A stretch of DNA of 64,000 bases from positions 18,459,134 to 18,523,133 of the forward strand of contig NC_089593.1 of assembly GCF_019320115.1 (NCBI RefSeq), given 5' to 3'. Origin of the DNA: Miscanthus floridulus. Its lineage: Eukaryota; Streptophyta; Magnoliopsida; Poales; Poaceae. The notes under the pieces are model-generated. The model was not told where the DNA came from, did not search any database, and was given only the letters and a program-made list of their open reading frames with translations. The position numbers and the translations under genes are program-made. This document shows, one piece after another, positions 1 through 12,341 of the stretch. Each line of letters opens with the position of its first letter. The stretch's first letter is position 1.

Positions 1-2912
1 CGTAGCACACCCGCGTGCCTCGCTGTCGTCTTCATGATCGCCATGGCCGCCGGGGAGCCCCTAACGGCCACCTTGAAGCCGAAGCCCCGCCTTGAGCCCT
101 GGACGCGTTCGCCGTGCACCCACGAATCCGCTGAAGCCCCTGTCTGCCCAGTCAAGCCACCGGAGAGCCTGCAAATGTGACCTCGCCACCGGTGAGCCCC
201 GGCCGCCACCTAGACCCCACCATCGCAGTCGCCGTAGCCTAGGGAAGCCTTTCCCCTCCCCAATTGGACACCAACACCGCCACGGGGGCTCACCAGCGAG
301 CTCGCCGCTGGCAGGAGCACCACCGCGGGAGAAATAGGGGAGCACCCCCTCGCTGGCCACTCGTGCATGAACCCGGTGCACGTGAACCACAGACAGAGAA
401 GAGAGGAGTGGACGTGGCTCACCGGAAGAAGACGCGGTCCACCGTAGACCGGCGCATCTGTCCACCGTGGACCGTGAGCCGTGGACCATGGCCTAGTGGA
501 GGCCCATGGCCGGGACGTGGCTGCGTCACAGCATGCCACGTGTTCGGCCCGGCCCGGCCCAGACCGGCCCAACCCGAAGCCCGTTTGAGACCCGGCCGTA
601 TTGGCCGTTGACTGGTCAACGTTGACCATTGACCTGGCCCCACATGTCAGTGACACGGACACTCCGGACCCACACGTCATGCTGACGTCACATGGGACCC
701 ACATGTCCGAAGCCCATAGCCAGGGTGACGTCATGCTAACGTCACGATGACATCAGCAGCTGACGTCAGCAGCCCAGGCCCACATGTCAGAGACCCTGAC
801 CGATGACCATTGACCATTGACCGTTGACCCACCGTTGACTGACGTTGACTTTGACCGGACCCACCTGTCAGTAACCCAATAGCCTCTGGCCCCACCGGTC
901 GGAAATGACGACGTTGATGACGTCATGCTGACGTCAGCTGGACCCCACCTATCAAGATGATGACGTCATGCTGACGTCAGCATGCCACGTGGACCAGTCG
1001 TTGCGTGACACGTGACAGCTCAGGATTAATTCAGCCTTTTTCCATTTTCAGAAATAGATTTAAACTTCAGAAATTTATAACTAATTCATATGACCTCAGA
1101 AAAATACGAAACCAGGACCAAAATTCATCTAAAATCGAGCTCTACGCAATGAACCTATATTTGAGTGCATTTGGCTCTTTTGAATTTTCATTGCTCCTTT
1201 GTGCTATTCTATAGACGTCGCTAAAGCGACTATAATGCGATCGTTTGCAGACTCGGAGGAGCACCTGACGGACGAGGATCATGAGTACCGCGAGGAATAC
1301 GGAGACGACTACACTGAAGGTGCCATATCCCACCCAATTTCGTAGCACCTATTACGCATGGCTAATATAGAACTGCTATTGCTATATTTTACCGCTACAA
1401 TCATACTATGATAGGACTTGCATGATAGTATGCTTACTTGATGGCCTTTACCTTGACACAACCTTACCCCTGCATACCTTGCTATTAGGCTAGACACACG
1501 CTCACTGCTATATTTCATTACTTGTACTTCTACTACGCTTATACTACATTAATACGTGGTGTTATCCGAACTATGGGGAGAGTGCTGCGTGTGTGACTTG
1601 GGTGTGTGGAGGGTGAGGGTTGTGTCGACTAAGTTGGAATATACGACGAGCCTGGGGCAAGTCTTGCCATGGGGTGCTACCTGGGCACCCCTGGATATGG
1701 ATACCTGTGGTGGGTAAATGGTATATGAGGTGGTCCTGGGTGTGAACCTGTGATGGGAGGAGCCCGGGATGGAGGTGCTGTGGTGGCACGGTAAACGGAA
1801 ACCCTGATGGAGACATTCTAGCTTGGTCAACCCTAAGGACTTACTAGTACTCAGATTCACCGGGAAGCCTTACGTACCACTCGCCCTATATGGTGCGGGA
1901 CGGCCGGACTACTTGGTAGGATATTGCCACTACTGCTAGGATGATAGCGGATAGTGTAAGGAGGTACGGGGCGCGGAGGATTTCCCCCACACCCTTCCGA
2001 GACTTCATGGAGACCTTGTGGACCCGGCTCATGACTCACAGTTTCAGCCACCCCAGACTAGACTTGGGGTGTACCAGGGCTGAATGGTAGAGTGGCATTA
2101 TCCTAGGCTAGCGGCCAGAATCAGCCTAGTTGACGACGGTCAGCGAGGAAGGTGGATCTTGTGGTTATGTAAAACCTCTGCAGAGTGTATGGTTGATCGA
2201 TCGATACATGTGCCGACTTGTCGGCTATGGACCTTTCCTGTGTTTTGCTTAAACTAGATAGAGAGATGAGTCCTTCTTTTTTCCCCCTAGAAGTGAGTGT
2301 TCGGTCGTAGTTAGGGGCTACGGGCCTTGAGACAGTGCCGAGAGGGAGTTGGCCTGTCAACTAAGCGATGGTATGGTGATGGTGTGGAGATGGTGGTATA
2401 TCGATCCCAGGATCGAAACCTGGCTCTGGAAAGGGAATGGGGTGGAATATGTGTGGGAATGGTGTTAAAACTTGACTATACTGTTATATACTTGATATGC
2501 TAAAATACATAGGAAACCCCAGCCTTATAGGTTCCTTTTGACTATATCCAACTTGCATCCAATTTCCACAAAGCAATGCTCATAGGGTTGGGAGTGGCCA
2601 GTACAAATCGTATTGATAAATTTTGGCATACAGGTTCTGCTGAGGAGTATAGCTCTGAGGAGTTTGACGGTTGAGGGGTTCGTGCCTACGCTCGAGTTTG
2701 GCGATCTTATCTTCAAGCTGTTCTGAATGAATGCTACTTTTAATTCCGCCAATGCGGCGATGTAATAATTTATATAATTCCGCACTATTTGTACTCTGAT
2801 ATTATCGTTGTATGGATGTGATATTCGACTGGAATTTGGGTAATATGATCTACCACGGTCTTATTACACTTCAACTCTGTGGATTTCCCTTCGCGGAAAT
2901 TGGGGTTGTTTC
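1..2912 (+). mobile_element. Ty3/gypsy LTR, 5'-truncated by window edge
   Basis: Non-coding LTR sequence of a grass Ty3/gypsy element. The layout matches the LTRs seen complete at 41107-44075: a GC-rich first part, then a short acidic-codon-like stretch around 1245-1320 (GAGGA/GACGA rich), then AT-rich DNA. It appears to end in a TTTCA terminus near 2912, next to copia gag sequence. The plus orientation is inferred from that resemblance. Short ORFs across it have no recognisable domain and are not called. Whether this is a solo LTR or part of an element lying to the left cannot be seen. Confidence 0.6.
600..1010. promoter_or_regulatory. Dense W-box and TGACGTCA motif cluster in LTR
   Basis: The interval has at least six copies of the palindrome TGACGTCA or TGACGTCAG and several TTGACC/TTGACT cores, many only 4-12 bp apart (for example near 605-635, 680-760, 800-850 and 910-985). 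TGACG is the core bound by plant TGA/bZIP factors, and TTGAC(C/T) is the WRKY W-box. The motifs are directly visible. That this is a stress-responsive U3 enhancer is inference. Confidence 0.5.
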
Positions 2913-3245
2913 ACTTAGCAGAGCTCTTTGCTCCCAATGGCTCCCAATACTCCACTGGTACAGCAGCGAGGATAGCCTCCAACGCTAACATGTCATCTTT
3001 CTCATTGTCGGTGCCCTTATCAACAGCATTCCTAAGCCGTTGGGTTCTGAGCTTGACCTTGATGGTCTTCGACCACTCTCCATAGTTGGTGCGAGTCAGC
3101 GTCGGCCAATTGGTGTCACTGACCTCCCGCACCGTGCGAACAACGACCTCCGATCGTGGCTACGCAGCCACAACAGTGCCACTGCTGTCGCCCATCTCCG
3201 AACCGCCTATCATCGCCAGCGGTTAGTCTGGCGACAGCGCTTGTA
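2913..3245 (-). pseudogene. Ty1/copia gag N-terminal fragment
   Basis: A minus-strand ORF from 3132 to about 2913 reads as the N-terminus of a copia Gag. It has the LTRTNYGEWS motif typical of the DUF4219/UBN2-type Gag, followed by a charged helix and an EYWEPLG segment. It stops abruptly at 2912, where gypsy LTR sequence begins, so the rest of gag and all of pol are absent. Together with the PBS and LTR immediately upstream (higher coordinates) it forms the 5' end of a copia element in minus orientation, probably interrupted by the gypsy LTR on its left. Confidence 0.7.
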
Positions 3246-3259
3246 TGGCTCTGATACCA
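3246..3259 (-). other. Primer-binding site for tRNA-iMet (copia)
   Basis: The minus strand reads TGGTATCAGAGCCA, complementary to the 3' end of plant initiator tRNA-Met. It lies 2 bp from the end of the LTR at 3262, the expected spacing. This sets the orientation of the copia remnant. Confidence 0.85.
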
Positions 3260-3261
3260 CT

Positions 3262-3719
3262 TGTTGGCTCACAGGATCACCGGCTCAGGTGAGTGAACCA
3301 CTCACCAGTCTTGCCGAGTACCCGCTAGTGTTGCCGAGCACCCACTAGTCGTGCCGACCACGAACAAGCGTTGTCCGTCCCCACGCACTATGGCTAGAGG
3401 TTGAAGAAGAAGGAAGAACAGAGCATACACACATAGTACAAGACACCAGCGTTGGCCGAAACCCTATCTGGAAGATGGTAAATCTAAACTCTCTTTACTG
3501 AGTTGTTGTGGTAGACTATTTATACAACTATATCCATCTAGTTCTAGTAAAGCTGTCCTACTATAACAGTGACTAGATAACATACAGGGCTGACTCTGCG
3601 CCGGCCTCTACATGTGGCTACAGTGCTGCAGGTGAGCCGTGCGGCGCCTGCACCTGCAGCGGCTACAGTATCACAGCAGCGGGCCTTTCGGCGCCGCCTT
3701 CTCTTGCTGTGTTCACACA
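3262..3719 (-). mobile_element. Ty1/copia 5' LTR (458 bp)
   Basis: On the minus strand this segment begins TGTGTGAACACAGC and ends GAGCCAACA, giving TG...CA ends, with a tRNA-iMet primer site just inside. The length is normal for a copia LTR. The right boundary is chosen from the TG end only. No target duplication can be checked because the partner LTR is missing. Confidence 0.65.
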
Positions 3720-4190
3720 AGGTAGCAGTGGATTATCTAACATTTACCTTTTCTGTTTTCACTGGAATATATTTGACAAACAAATGTTTTACTTTTCAGT
3801 TATCAATGGAATGCTCTATCTGAATGTAGTTGCTGAAATTATGTGCTTTGTGTTTAATTTTAAATGAATATATTTTCTAAACAACTATGTTTTTGCCTTT
3901 ACAGTTTCCAGTGGAATATATTTGAACAACTTTTTTTTGCTTTTTATTTTCAATGGAACGCTCTATCTGAACATAAATGTTATGTTCATGTGCTTCAATT
4001 CCATGAAGTATTCTCCCCTGAAAATGGATGCATTTCCAATTTACTGTTACTTCCAAAGTCATATACACTTATGAACCCTTCTGATTTGGGTTTCTTTATG
4101 GCAACATTTATACAAGAGATGAACTATAGTGTAGGTTAATGATATCAACAAGTTTTGGATTTTTAGCTCAACACTACAGTCCTTTCGATG
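3720..4190. repeat. AT-rich DNA with an imperfect ~140-bp-spaced direct repeat
   Basis: Two stretches (about 3744-3835 and 3893-3985) share the same order of words: CTGGAATATATTTGA or its near-identical form, then a T-rich run, TCAATGGAA(T/C)GCTCTATCTGAA and a GTT-rich tail. They look like a diverged local duplication. No gene is recognised. ORFs here are short and low in complexity. Confidence 0.45.
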
Positions 4191-4500
4191 CAAAATAAAT
4201 TAACTGCTATGTGTTCTTGGCCAGCAATGTGTGTAGCGCACGTACCGACGGCCGTGTGGGCGGGGACGTGGGCGCGTCTGCCGTGGCCCTCCCGCCCGCG
4301 AAGACAGGTCCAGCGACAACCAAGGTGGTCGACTCCAGCTTCTATGAAGCAATCTCGTGGCCGCAGCGCTACACTTGGGCAATGACATCAACGAGGTCGG
4401 CGTCGTGGCAATGCCGATGGTGCTGTATGAGCCGGCCATAGGCGATGCGTGCACGTCCACGTCCAGTGGGTGGAACAGCAATGCGCTGCCCAAGAGGACC
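4191..4500. other. GC-rich fragment, possible exon relic
   Basis: An abrupt 300-bp GC-rich island in AT-rich surroundings, open in two plus-strand frames (4211-4441 and 4357-4557). Neither translation has a domain I can name. It may be a relic of a host exon carried by a transposon. No function is assigned. Confidence 0.3.
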
Positions 4501-4507
4501 AGGGACC

Positions 4508-4614
4508 GCTTAGCTGATAAGCCATGGCTGAAAGTACTGTTGACTGATTTGTTATGAGAGAAAAATATTGTTCGTTAACTGAAAAAGTACGGCTTATAAG
4601 CCAAGCGAACACGG
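4508..4614. mobile_element. MITE of the GCTTATAAGCC / AAGCGAACA family
   Basis: Contains the grass MITE core: a CTGAAAGTACTGTTG segment, TTATGAGAGAAAAA, then CTGAAAAAGTACGGCTTATAAGCCAAGCGAACA split over 4580-4612. The same order is found at 13977-14084, and a related copy lies at 16808-16933. The left end is degraded, so the boundaries are approximate. Confidence 0.6.
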
Positions 4615-5590
4615 CGCAGTTCGATAGACGCACTGAAGTTGTGCTCCTAATTCTCTGTTCATGACAATGGGTGCAGATCGAATAAAATTCAGTTCAATTC
4701 GTGATGTCAGTCATTTGTTTCTTGCTATAATGACCCATAACTATTTTATTGTATGTCATATGTACGAGTTATTTCAGAAAGGGGAAAACGACAAAATCAA
4801 GGCTTCATTGAATATTGATAGGACCAGTAATAGAAAATCAAATGGCACCATTTCCACTATATTACTTGTAACTATATTGGGAGCATTGAGCACCCATCGG
4901 GACTCGAAAAATCTGACCGTTGTTTGGCGACATCCAACAATGTAGAACATCTGAATGCTTTTCAAGTTCAGTTGTAATTTATTCTTAATGAAGTATGTGA
5001 CGTTCTTGAGAAAAGCTATGCACTATATTTTCTCTGTATTGATCAATTTATTCTCTTTTTGCAGGTTACCATGTTGGCAGGGAATACAATTAGAGTACTG
5101 TATTTAAGTATTTAACTATCTGCAATAAAAAGGTATAGGTGATTGTTTGAGCATTTCTGTGTTCTTGACATTCATTTTCCAAACTTTTGCAGACCATTTT
5201 TAATTTCTTCTATATATAGGGTAGAAAATCTTATGAGTGGATTGTTATTTTGACTAGCAAATTTTGTGTACGCTCTACCCGAGAACAACCACCTGTATTA
5301 TTCACTTAAGTTAATACTTTCATAATAAGGAACCTTAATATAGCTTTGTCTTGCAACATCACCTATAATTAATACCTATGTTACATTATAAATTGGATGA
5401 TGCAAGTTTGTTAGTAGATGAATGTAATTGAGTCATGTGATGTTTCTTTGCTTACTCTAATAATAAGTAGCTGAGCTAATGGTGGTTTATAATCCTTGTA
5501 AGTAATTACTTATGCATAATCTTGTTAGTAGACCAAGTGAAGAACTTGGTTGCTCTTGTATGCTGAAATAGTTACATGAGCAGTTCATGT
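4615..5590. other. AT-rich intergenic DNA, nothing recognised
   Basis: No ORF with a recognisable domain, no terminal repeats and no RNA gene. The last three bases (5588-5590, TGT) are the left target duplication of the CACTA element. Confidence 0.6.
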
Positions 5591-5606
5591 CACTACTACA
5601 ATAAGC

Positions 5607-5765
5607 ATTTATAGGGGTGGTTGGCGATGGTTTGTAGAGGCGGCTTGGCCAGCCGTCCCTATCATACTGTCTCTACAAATCATGCATTACAAATCGATTT
5701 GTAGAGGCGGCTGGCACCGGCCGGCCCTACAAATCGATTTGTAGGGACGGCTGTAGTACCGACCA
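5607..5765. repeat. CACTA left subterminal repeats
   Basis: Repeated GTAGAGGCGGCT / GTAGGGACGGCT units alternate with their inverted form. A perfect 22-bp palindrome centred on ATCGAT lies at 5725-5746. Such subterminal arrays are the known binding region for CACTA TNPA-type proteins; that role is inferred here. Confidence 0.7.
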
Positions 5766-5768
5766 CCC

Positions 5769-5773
<5 letters not shown>

Positions 5774-5844
<71 letters not shown>
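5774..5844. repeat. (TA)n microsatellite, about 35 repeats
   Basis: An uninterrupted TA dinucleotide run of about 70 bp directly inside the left subterminal repeats. The apparent Ile-Tyr ORF across it is an artefact of the repeat. Confidence 0.95.
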
Positions 5845-5847
<3 letters not shown>

Positions 5848-5848
5848 C

Positions 5849-8023
5849 AAATCTGACCACAAGCACAAGATCATTATATAAACTACCATTACAAGTTCAA
5901 TTCACAAGAATATATACAATCCATCATTAAATATGCATAATTCAGGATCATCATACTTGCTTGGATCATCAGACACCACCTCATCTAGCTGCTCACCAAG
6001 CTACCTAACTGCACACCTGAATTAGAGATTGGGATCATCATACTTGCTTGGATCATCAGACAACCATTGGATTAAAATCACAGTTCGCTCAAACCAGATA
6101 AATTTTGGTATAAGTAACGTAGGTGAGCTCACCATCTCATCTATTCATCTATAGAGACATGGTTATTGTCCAAAAACCATCGTAGGCCAAGCATCCTATA
6201 ATAATATCTAAGTTCAGTGCATCATATTGGTAGAATGGAAGACTGAAACATTTTTATTTGTAAAATGCAAGATTGAACTCTACCGCTAGCATGTATTTAA
6301 CAATATAAATTTAGCCTTTTTTATCCAACTATTTGTAGTTTCTAGAGCATTTACTCTCTAATGGCATTCGAAATGCTTCGTAATTCAAGAAATATTAACT
6401 TTGAGCTAGAAACCTGATGTACAGAAAGCAAAATAAAAAGTGGATCAGGGGAAAAGCTAAAAGATTATATACAGCGGATGCATACTTGGTAGCACCTTTT
6501 TAATTACTCTACAATTCTGTGGACACCTAGAGCTAACTAAGTAAAAGCAGAAGCAGCATCAAAATGCTAGACCTAATTTTGCTTTAGCCCCAAACTACAA
6601 AAGGTAGTCATAGAGCAATCAATCAAGAAGGATAGTGAGTAATTTTGTTTTCATCTAAAATGAGAGGTTTTTTAGTAACCTGCACATTCTATCGTGAAGC
6701 CTCATCACAGTCTATCCTTATCAATGCACAAGGCACAAAGCACTTTTCACAGTCTATTCTTGAGATAATTAAGTATACTAACCAAGAGGCACAAGACAAA
6801 CTTACCAACAAATTAAACCCATCAACTATCATCTTGGTTTTCAAAAGACTGCCTCCAAATTAAAGAACAAAAGAAGTGATTGATCAACAAATTAATTTCA
6901 ACGCGGTAATAGAAACTTTGAAGTGTAGCTACAAAATCTAACGCTTACATGCATTGGCAGCATCTTAGTTAGCAGAGGAACTGCTAGTACTCTTTTTTTC
7001 TTTTGCATAGCAGAGGCACATCAATTAATAAGTAAAACTGCCAAAAATTAAGTAACAAAATAGAAGAAAATGAGACATTCATTTACAGAGCCTTATAATT
7101 TCTGTATAGCATTCCAAACGGTATCACATAATAAGGCACATTCCATACTACAGTATCACATAACGAAATGTTGTTTTTATACACTGAAAATGAGATATTT
7201 GTAATGCTCTGGAATTTAATAAGGCACATTTCAGATCACAGTATCAAATGACGGAGCATAAATGTCAGGAGGCTTACTTGCATCAGTGATTGCACGAGCT
7301 TTTATCACGCATGCATATAATTTTTTTAGCATTAACCATCACACATGCACTCATGCAATAGATGAAGACTAATCTAGTTAAATTAAACATGCTAGCATCA
7401 CATGAAAAGCAACTGAAAGAACCATATCATTTCTTAATCCCAACCTAATGGTACCTAAGATCATAGACCTCAGGTTCATCCATCTACACTAAAACTGAGA
7501 GCAGTAATAGAAATTTGAAGCAAAAATAGAAAAAAAACTACATAAGGACATGGCGCTTCACACCTGAATGCTTAAATCCCTAGGCACATACATTCGATCC
7601 ACGAAGTAAAATCAGAACCAACATGTAAATGCAATTAATGGAGAGAAGCACACACCTTTCGTTTCAGGATTATCACTTTGCTGAGGGGAAATACTCTACC
7701 ACCTTCCTGTTTTCAAAAGATGGAAATGGAACCTGATTTTGCTTTAGCCCCAACCTACAAAAGGTAGTGATAGAGATCAATCAAGGACAACGGGTAATTG
7801 TTTTATTCATCTATAATCAGAGGTTTTTTAGTAACCTTTGAATGCAACTCTCTTCTCAAAGCTAACCAAGCCATGAAGCAGATGGTAAAAACAACTCAAG
7901 CATTATCCAAGTAATTTCACCTTATCATACACACAGGACCAATGCATGTGCAATCTCCATCCTAACTTTGATCTGTTGCATCCTCTCAACATAGGTAGGC
8001 ACCTCCCTAGGTTGGCTATGTAC
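5849..8023. other. CACTA left interior, AT-rich, no coding potential
   Basis: No transposase or host domain is visible. Two duplications are: a perfect 31-bp direct repeat at 5945-5975 and 6032-6062 (starting GGATCATCATACTTGC), and an imperfect ~110-bp direct repeat at 6571-6680 and 7731-7836 (both contain TTTTGCTTTAGCCCCAA and end AGGTTTTTTAGTAACC). The spacing suggests internal duplication of a CACTA segment, perhaps old intron sequence. Confidence 0.6.
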
Positions 8024-11000
8024 TGTGGCAGAACCACCCGAAATAACGCACTTACGGAGGCGCTCGTCTTCCACTAGACACTAAGCACCCCGTAAGCAAG
8101 TTACAACGGACAGTTTTCGTCGGGCACACCCTAGAGGAGAGCTCGAAAGATCCACGTTTTTTCCCTAAGGATCCAATAATGAGAACGAGTTACAATACAT
8201 AATCCATTTCATACATCCAGAGTTCTTAAAAATTACATTATTACATTTCCAAAGTCATAGTGTGGAATATTAAATAGCAGAATTAAAAATAAACATCTAT
8301 CGATAATGAATAAGGATTCGTCTGTGCCCACCAGAAGAATCCTTCACACAACGATACTCCTCAAGCATTACCTGCAACAGGGGTAAATAAACCCTGAGTA
8401 CATAATGTACTCGCATGACTTATCCGACTAGTGGAAATAATTTCCCGACTCCAAGGGATATGCAAAGCTTTGTGGTTTGTTGGTTTCCTTTTACAGAAAG
8501 CAATACTACTAGTGAGTCCTTTTTTATGTTATTATTAGTAGCCATGATTAATTGATTATCTAGCCATTCTATGTAAGCATCTGTTCTACTTTCAAGCAAG
8601 AGTTGAGCAATCAGTTCCATTTCATCCTTTTCATCTTTCAGTTCTTACTATGGTGCTAGACCCAAAACAAGCCGTATCGGATTGCCCGGTGATTCGCGAA
8701 TCAATGCCCCTAGCTGGGTACCCCGAAAACACACGCCCCGCTTGTACCCTAGGCACAAGCAGGACCAACCCATCACCCTCCTGTCATAGGGTCTAGGTCA
8801 TCGTCCAAACTTGGACTCCAAGCCCCCGCTCCTAAGTCCCGGACTTAGTGCGGTGCAAGGACCTCCACCATCCCCGCCTTCAATCAGTCGGTCCGAAAAG
8901 AGCCAAAATCCACGACAAGAGACCAACAAGTCTTCCCTGCGCCCATACCCAAGTATGTGCTCGGGATAATAAATCTGTAACTTGCCTCAAGACTTATGCA
9001 ATGGCCGGTCCTTAACCGACACAGACAGGGAAAAAAGTGTAACCAAGCTATGCCCTATTAGCTGCAGGACACAACCTCTTAGACCCACCAATACCCAAAC
9101 CATATCCCTGCCCAGTCACAATTTTTCCTTTCCACCACTTTATCATCAGTGATCATAATTATCACTTATTGTGAGTAACGGCAGGTTACTCACGCTACCG
9201 ATACCCTGAGCATAGTAGCTACTCGACCTATACTAGTAAGACTCATAGGTAGATATATTTATGCATGTAGTTTCTATAAAATTCCTGTAATATAAATGCA
9301 CATCATATATATTCAGTAATCATTCAAAAATAGGGGTCATGCACCGGGGCTTGCCTTGGGCAGGCGGTGGGTCAACAAAGTCAGCAATGAACGGCTCCGG
9401 GACTCCCTCCTACACGAGAATCTCCTCCTCGTATTCCTCGATGACCTCCTTATAGTCCTGCTCGTCCACGGGCACGAACTCTACCAACTCGTGATCTACA
9501 TGCATGAAATTATGATGCAACACTTAGTAATACGGCAACAACAACTCTTAAAATAAAAATACATCTGTCAAGCTACTGAACTAGCTCTACCGACGAAGAC
9601 ACTAAGTTAACTACTGTTACCACTAACAAGTATGAAGCATAGCATATATTATCTTAGCAACTAAAGGTATTCTTACTTTTAATACCGATTTACTCTATAT
9701 ATATGATTCAACAGGGAGTGCTAGCTACTCTATTTATCAATCTACTTTAGGGCTACAAAAATTACAGTGAGTACATAATAATCTAATGAACCTACTATAA
9801 AAATTTCATGGCTAAAGCTATCATTAATTTGCCACAAAAATTCCTACAAATATTAGGCTACTTAATATTAAGCTTTTTAATTTGAATTTATGAACCTATC
9901 ACCATCATAGCTAACTGTAAACTAACTACACCAACAGATAAATAGCATTTTTGTGAACCTAACAAATTTTGTTTCACTATTTTTAGATATCTATAAGATT
10001 TACTATAATTTACCAAAGTTCAGTTCAAAACTAAATTGAATAAGCCTTTATTAATTCACTAGAAAATGAAAAATCAATTTCCTCAGCGTGGCCCACGAGC
10101 GAGCGGCTCGGCCCACTCCAGCGCAGTGCAGCCCACGTCCATTCAGCACGCGTGCCTGCAACGCACCGGCGCGACCCATGTGGGGCGCGGCCCAGTCCGT
10201 GTGACGACGGCCCGCGACGGGGAGGACCCGCGCGTGCCGGTCATCTTGCAAAAACACCATCGGCCTATCTGGTAATTATGCGAGCACTAAGAGCATTATT
10301 CCGCTAGTCTGTTGTCTTACAACTACGCCCTCCCATTATCCATCTTTACCACGGCCATACCCTCGCCCCCCCCCCCCCCGCGAGCACCAGCATGGCGGCA
10401 CTAGCACCAGGTGGTTACACCGCCTAGACCAGCCCTTCCCCACCCTATCAATTGAGCCGATACCTACCTAGGCGTGAACGCGAAGCACTAGGCAAAGGAA
10501 GCGCGAGCTAGGACGCCGCAGCAAGGCCACACCACGGTGGCAGAGCTCCTGCACTAAAAACGGTGACGTTTCGGTGAGCTACAACAACACCGAGGCAATT
10601 AGGACATCGAGTGAGCTCTAGGCACTCACCACGGACCCAAAAGAGGTGGCGGTTCGACCGGAGGTGGCCTGAGTCAAGCTGGTCACATGCGCACAGACGG
10701 TGCGGTGGCGCACGGCAGTGGCAAGGCTATGTCAAGGGTGGCTAGGCGGTGGTAGCAATTAAGCAAAGGTGCGCAGGGTAATGAGTAGGTGGAGACGGAG
10801 CTGGCGGTACAATGAATTGGACACAAGCAGCACTGGGGTGGGGCTTTACCGTCGACGCGTGCCACGGCGGTCTGAACGACCCGGCAGGAGGAAAACTCCA
10901 AATTGGAGCATGGCACAGTACGGATCACGGCGCGATGGGGTCGGGCGGCTGGCTGACTACACCGCGAAGCTGTGGATGGAGTTAATTGGGCCGAGGTGGC

Positions 11001-12283
11001 TCCACCAGGTTGAATTGCAAGCGTGGGACCGGCGACCAAGGCAACAGAGGAACAGGGGACGACCGACATGGCTTGGCATGACGTTGCCTTGGCGGCACGC
11101 GGTTGTCAATTGATGCACAAACACGTACCACTATAGGGCGATGGGGAAGTGGCCAATGTGCTCAGGATGGTGGGCCGCATGGCCATAAACTGCAAACCAA
11201 CGATGGTGGCTCGGCCTACGCGCCACAGCGGATGGCGCCAGTCTGAGGAGGCAGCAGCGTAGTGTCGACATGATGGCAAGGCAAGTAGGCCAAGCCCATG
11301 CGTGGCAAGGCGACGTGCGGGCAAGGCCAAGTGTGGCCACGCACGCACAGTACCGCTAGGTGAGCTCGAGGCGGCAGAGCGGCCAGGCGAACGTGACGGC
11401 GGTGGTAGAGTGCACGCGAGCAACTTCGCACAAGCGGCCACGGCCAGCAGCAATGCAGTGATGCGGTGCTCGGAGTCAGCGACATGGCAATGCGGCGGCA
11501 GTGGCCGAGCCAGGGCAGCAAGCCCGCGACGATGATGGTGGTGGTCGAGCGGCCAGGTCACCGGGCACGGCATGCGCATGCGTGCGTGAGCGCGTGCATG
11601 AGCATGGCAGTGGTGGTGCAGGTGTGCACGCCAGAGCGCAGCAATGGTGGGGCGGGTGCGCCTGGGCAAGGCAGAGCCGCGGTGCCAAGCTGAACCGAGA
11701 CAGTGACCACGTCCAAACGCTGACACCGTTCAGAACGTGTCATGCACGATTTTTTAAGTGCTCTAAAAATTCACCTCAGTGCTTCAATTGCTAAACCACC
11801 AATTCATACTCAAGAAGGCATGTTAGGCTACCAAAACCCGCCAGGAAACCCTACCCCTACTTAACCCAATTCGCTTACAAAAATTACCGAACTTAGCTTC
11901 GTCGAAGTGTTTTCTAACTTAAGAAATTCAACTAAGTTCTTATCGGTTTCGCGTCGAATTCGATTTCCAAGCTATCAAGTATGCTAGCTAGCGAATCCCA
12001 TTCTCTACCGCAAGTATTTCACCGCCACCTACGAAGTTTGTACTACAAACTTTATCAAAGTTTCGTCTATGCGTTCTATAGCATTTTCTTTCAATAAAAA
12101 TTCATTTAGAACTCTAAGTGATATAACGCGACATGAAACATAACATTCGTTTCGCGTTTCCGATGAACGTTTCAAGTTACGTATATTGCTTTACACCCTA
12201 TATTACACACATTTACACATAAGTATGATGCTCATGCAGTGTTTTAGCAAAAGACTGTACAGTGTAACACCGAGGGTGTTACA
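8024..12283 (-). mobile_element. Solo LTR of a long-LTR gypsy element, 4.26 kb
   Basis: Read on the minus strand, the segment begins TGTAACACCCTCGG (12283 downward) and ends GGTTCTGCCACA at 8024, a TG...CA unit. It is flanked by TGTAC (8019-8023) and TGTAT (12284-12288), a 4/5 match to a 5-bp target duplication. Its architecture resembles the LTRs at 41107 and 50303: the same TGTAACACC start, a GC-rich first part (here 10070-11730), and an acidic-codon stretch (minus strand near 9560-9360). No internal region is present, so it is a solo LTR, presumably from recombination between two LTRs. The many GC-rich ORFs in 10050-11800 are overlapping in all frames and without domains. Confidence 0.75.
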
Positions 12284-12341
12284 TGTATGTGACCACCAAT
12301 CACAAGAATAATTAGAAGAGAATGGAATGGACAAGAACACC

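Noticed and set aside
1549..2360. Minus-strand ORFs in the first LTR
   Set aside because: Non-coding LTR sequence, no domains; the plus-strand LTR orientation is supported by comparison with the complete element at 41107.
3040..3348. Plus-strand 102-codon ORF
   Set aside because: Antisense to copia gag, PBS and LTR.
5680..5889. Ile-Tyr repeat ORF
   Set aside because: Translation of the (TA)n microsatellite.
10050..11794. Several GC-rich ORFs in the solo gypsy LTR
   Set aside because: They overlap on both strands in all frames, lack domains and fall entirely inside a TG...CA solo LTR.
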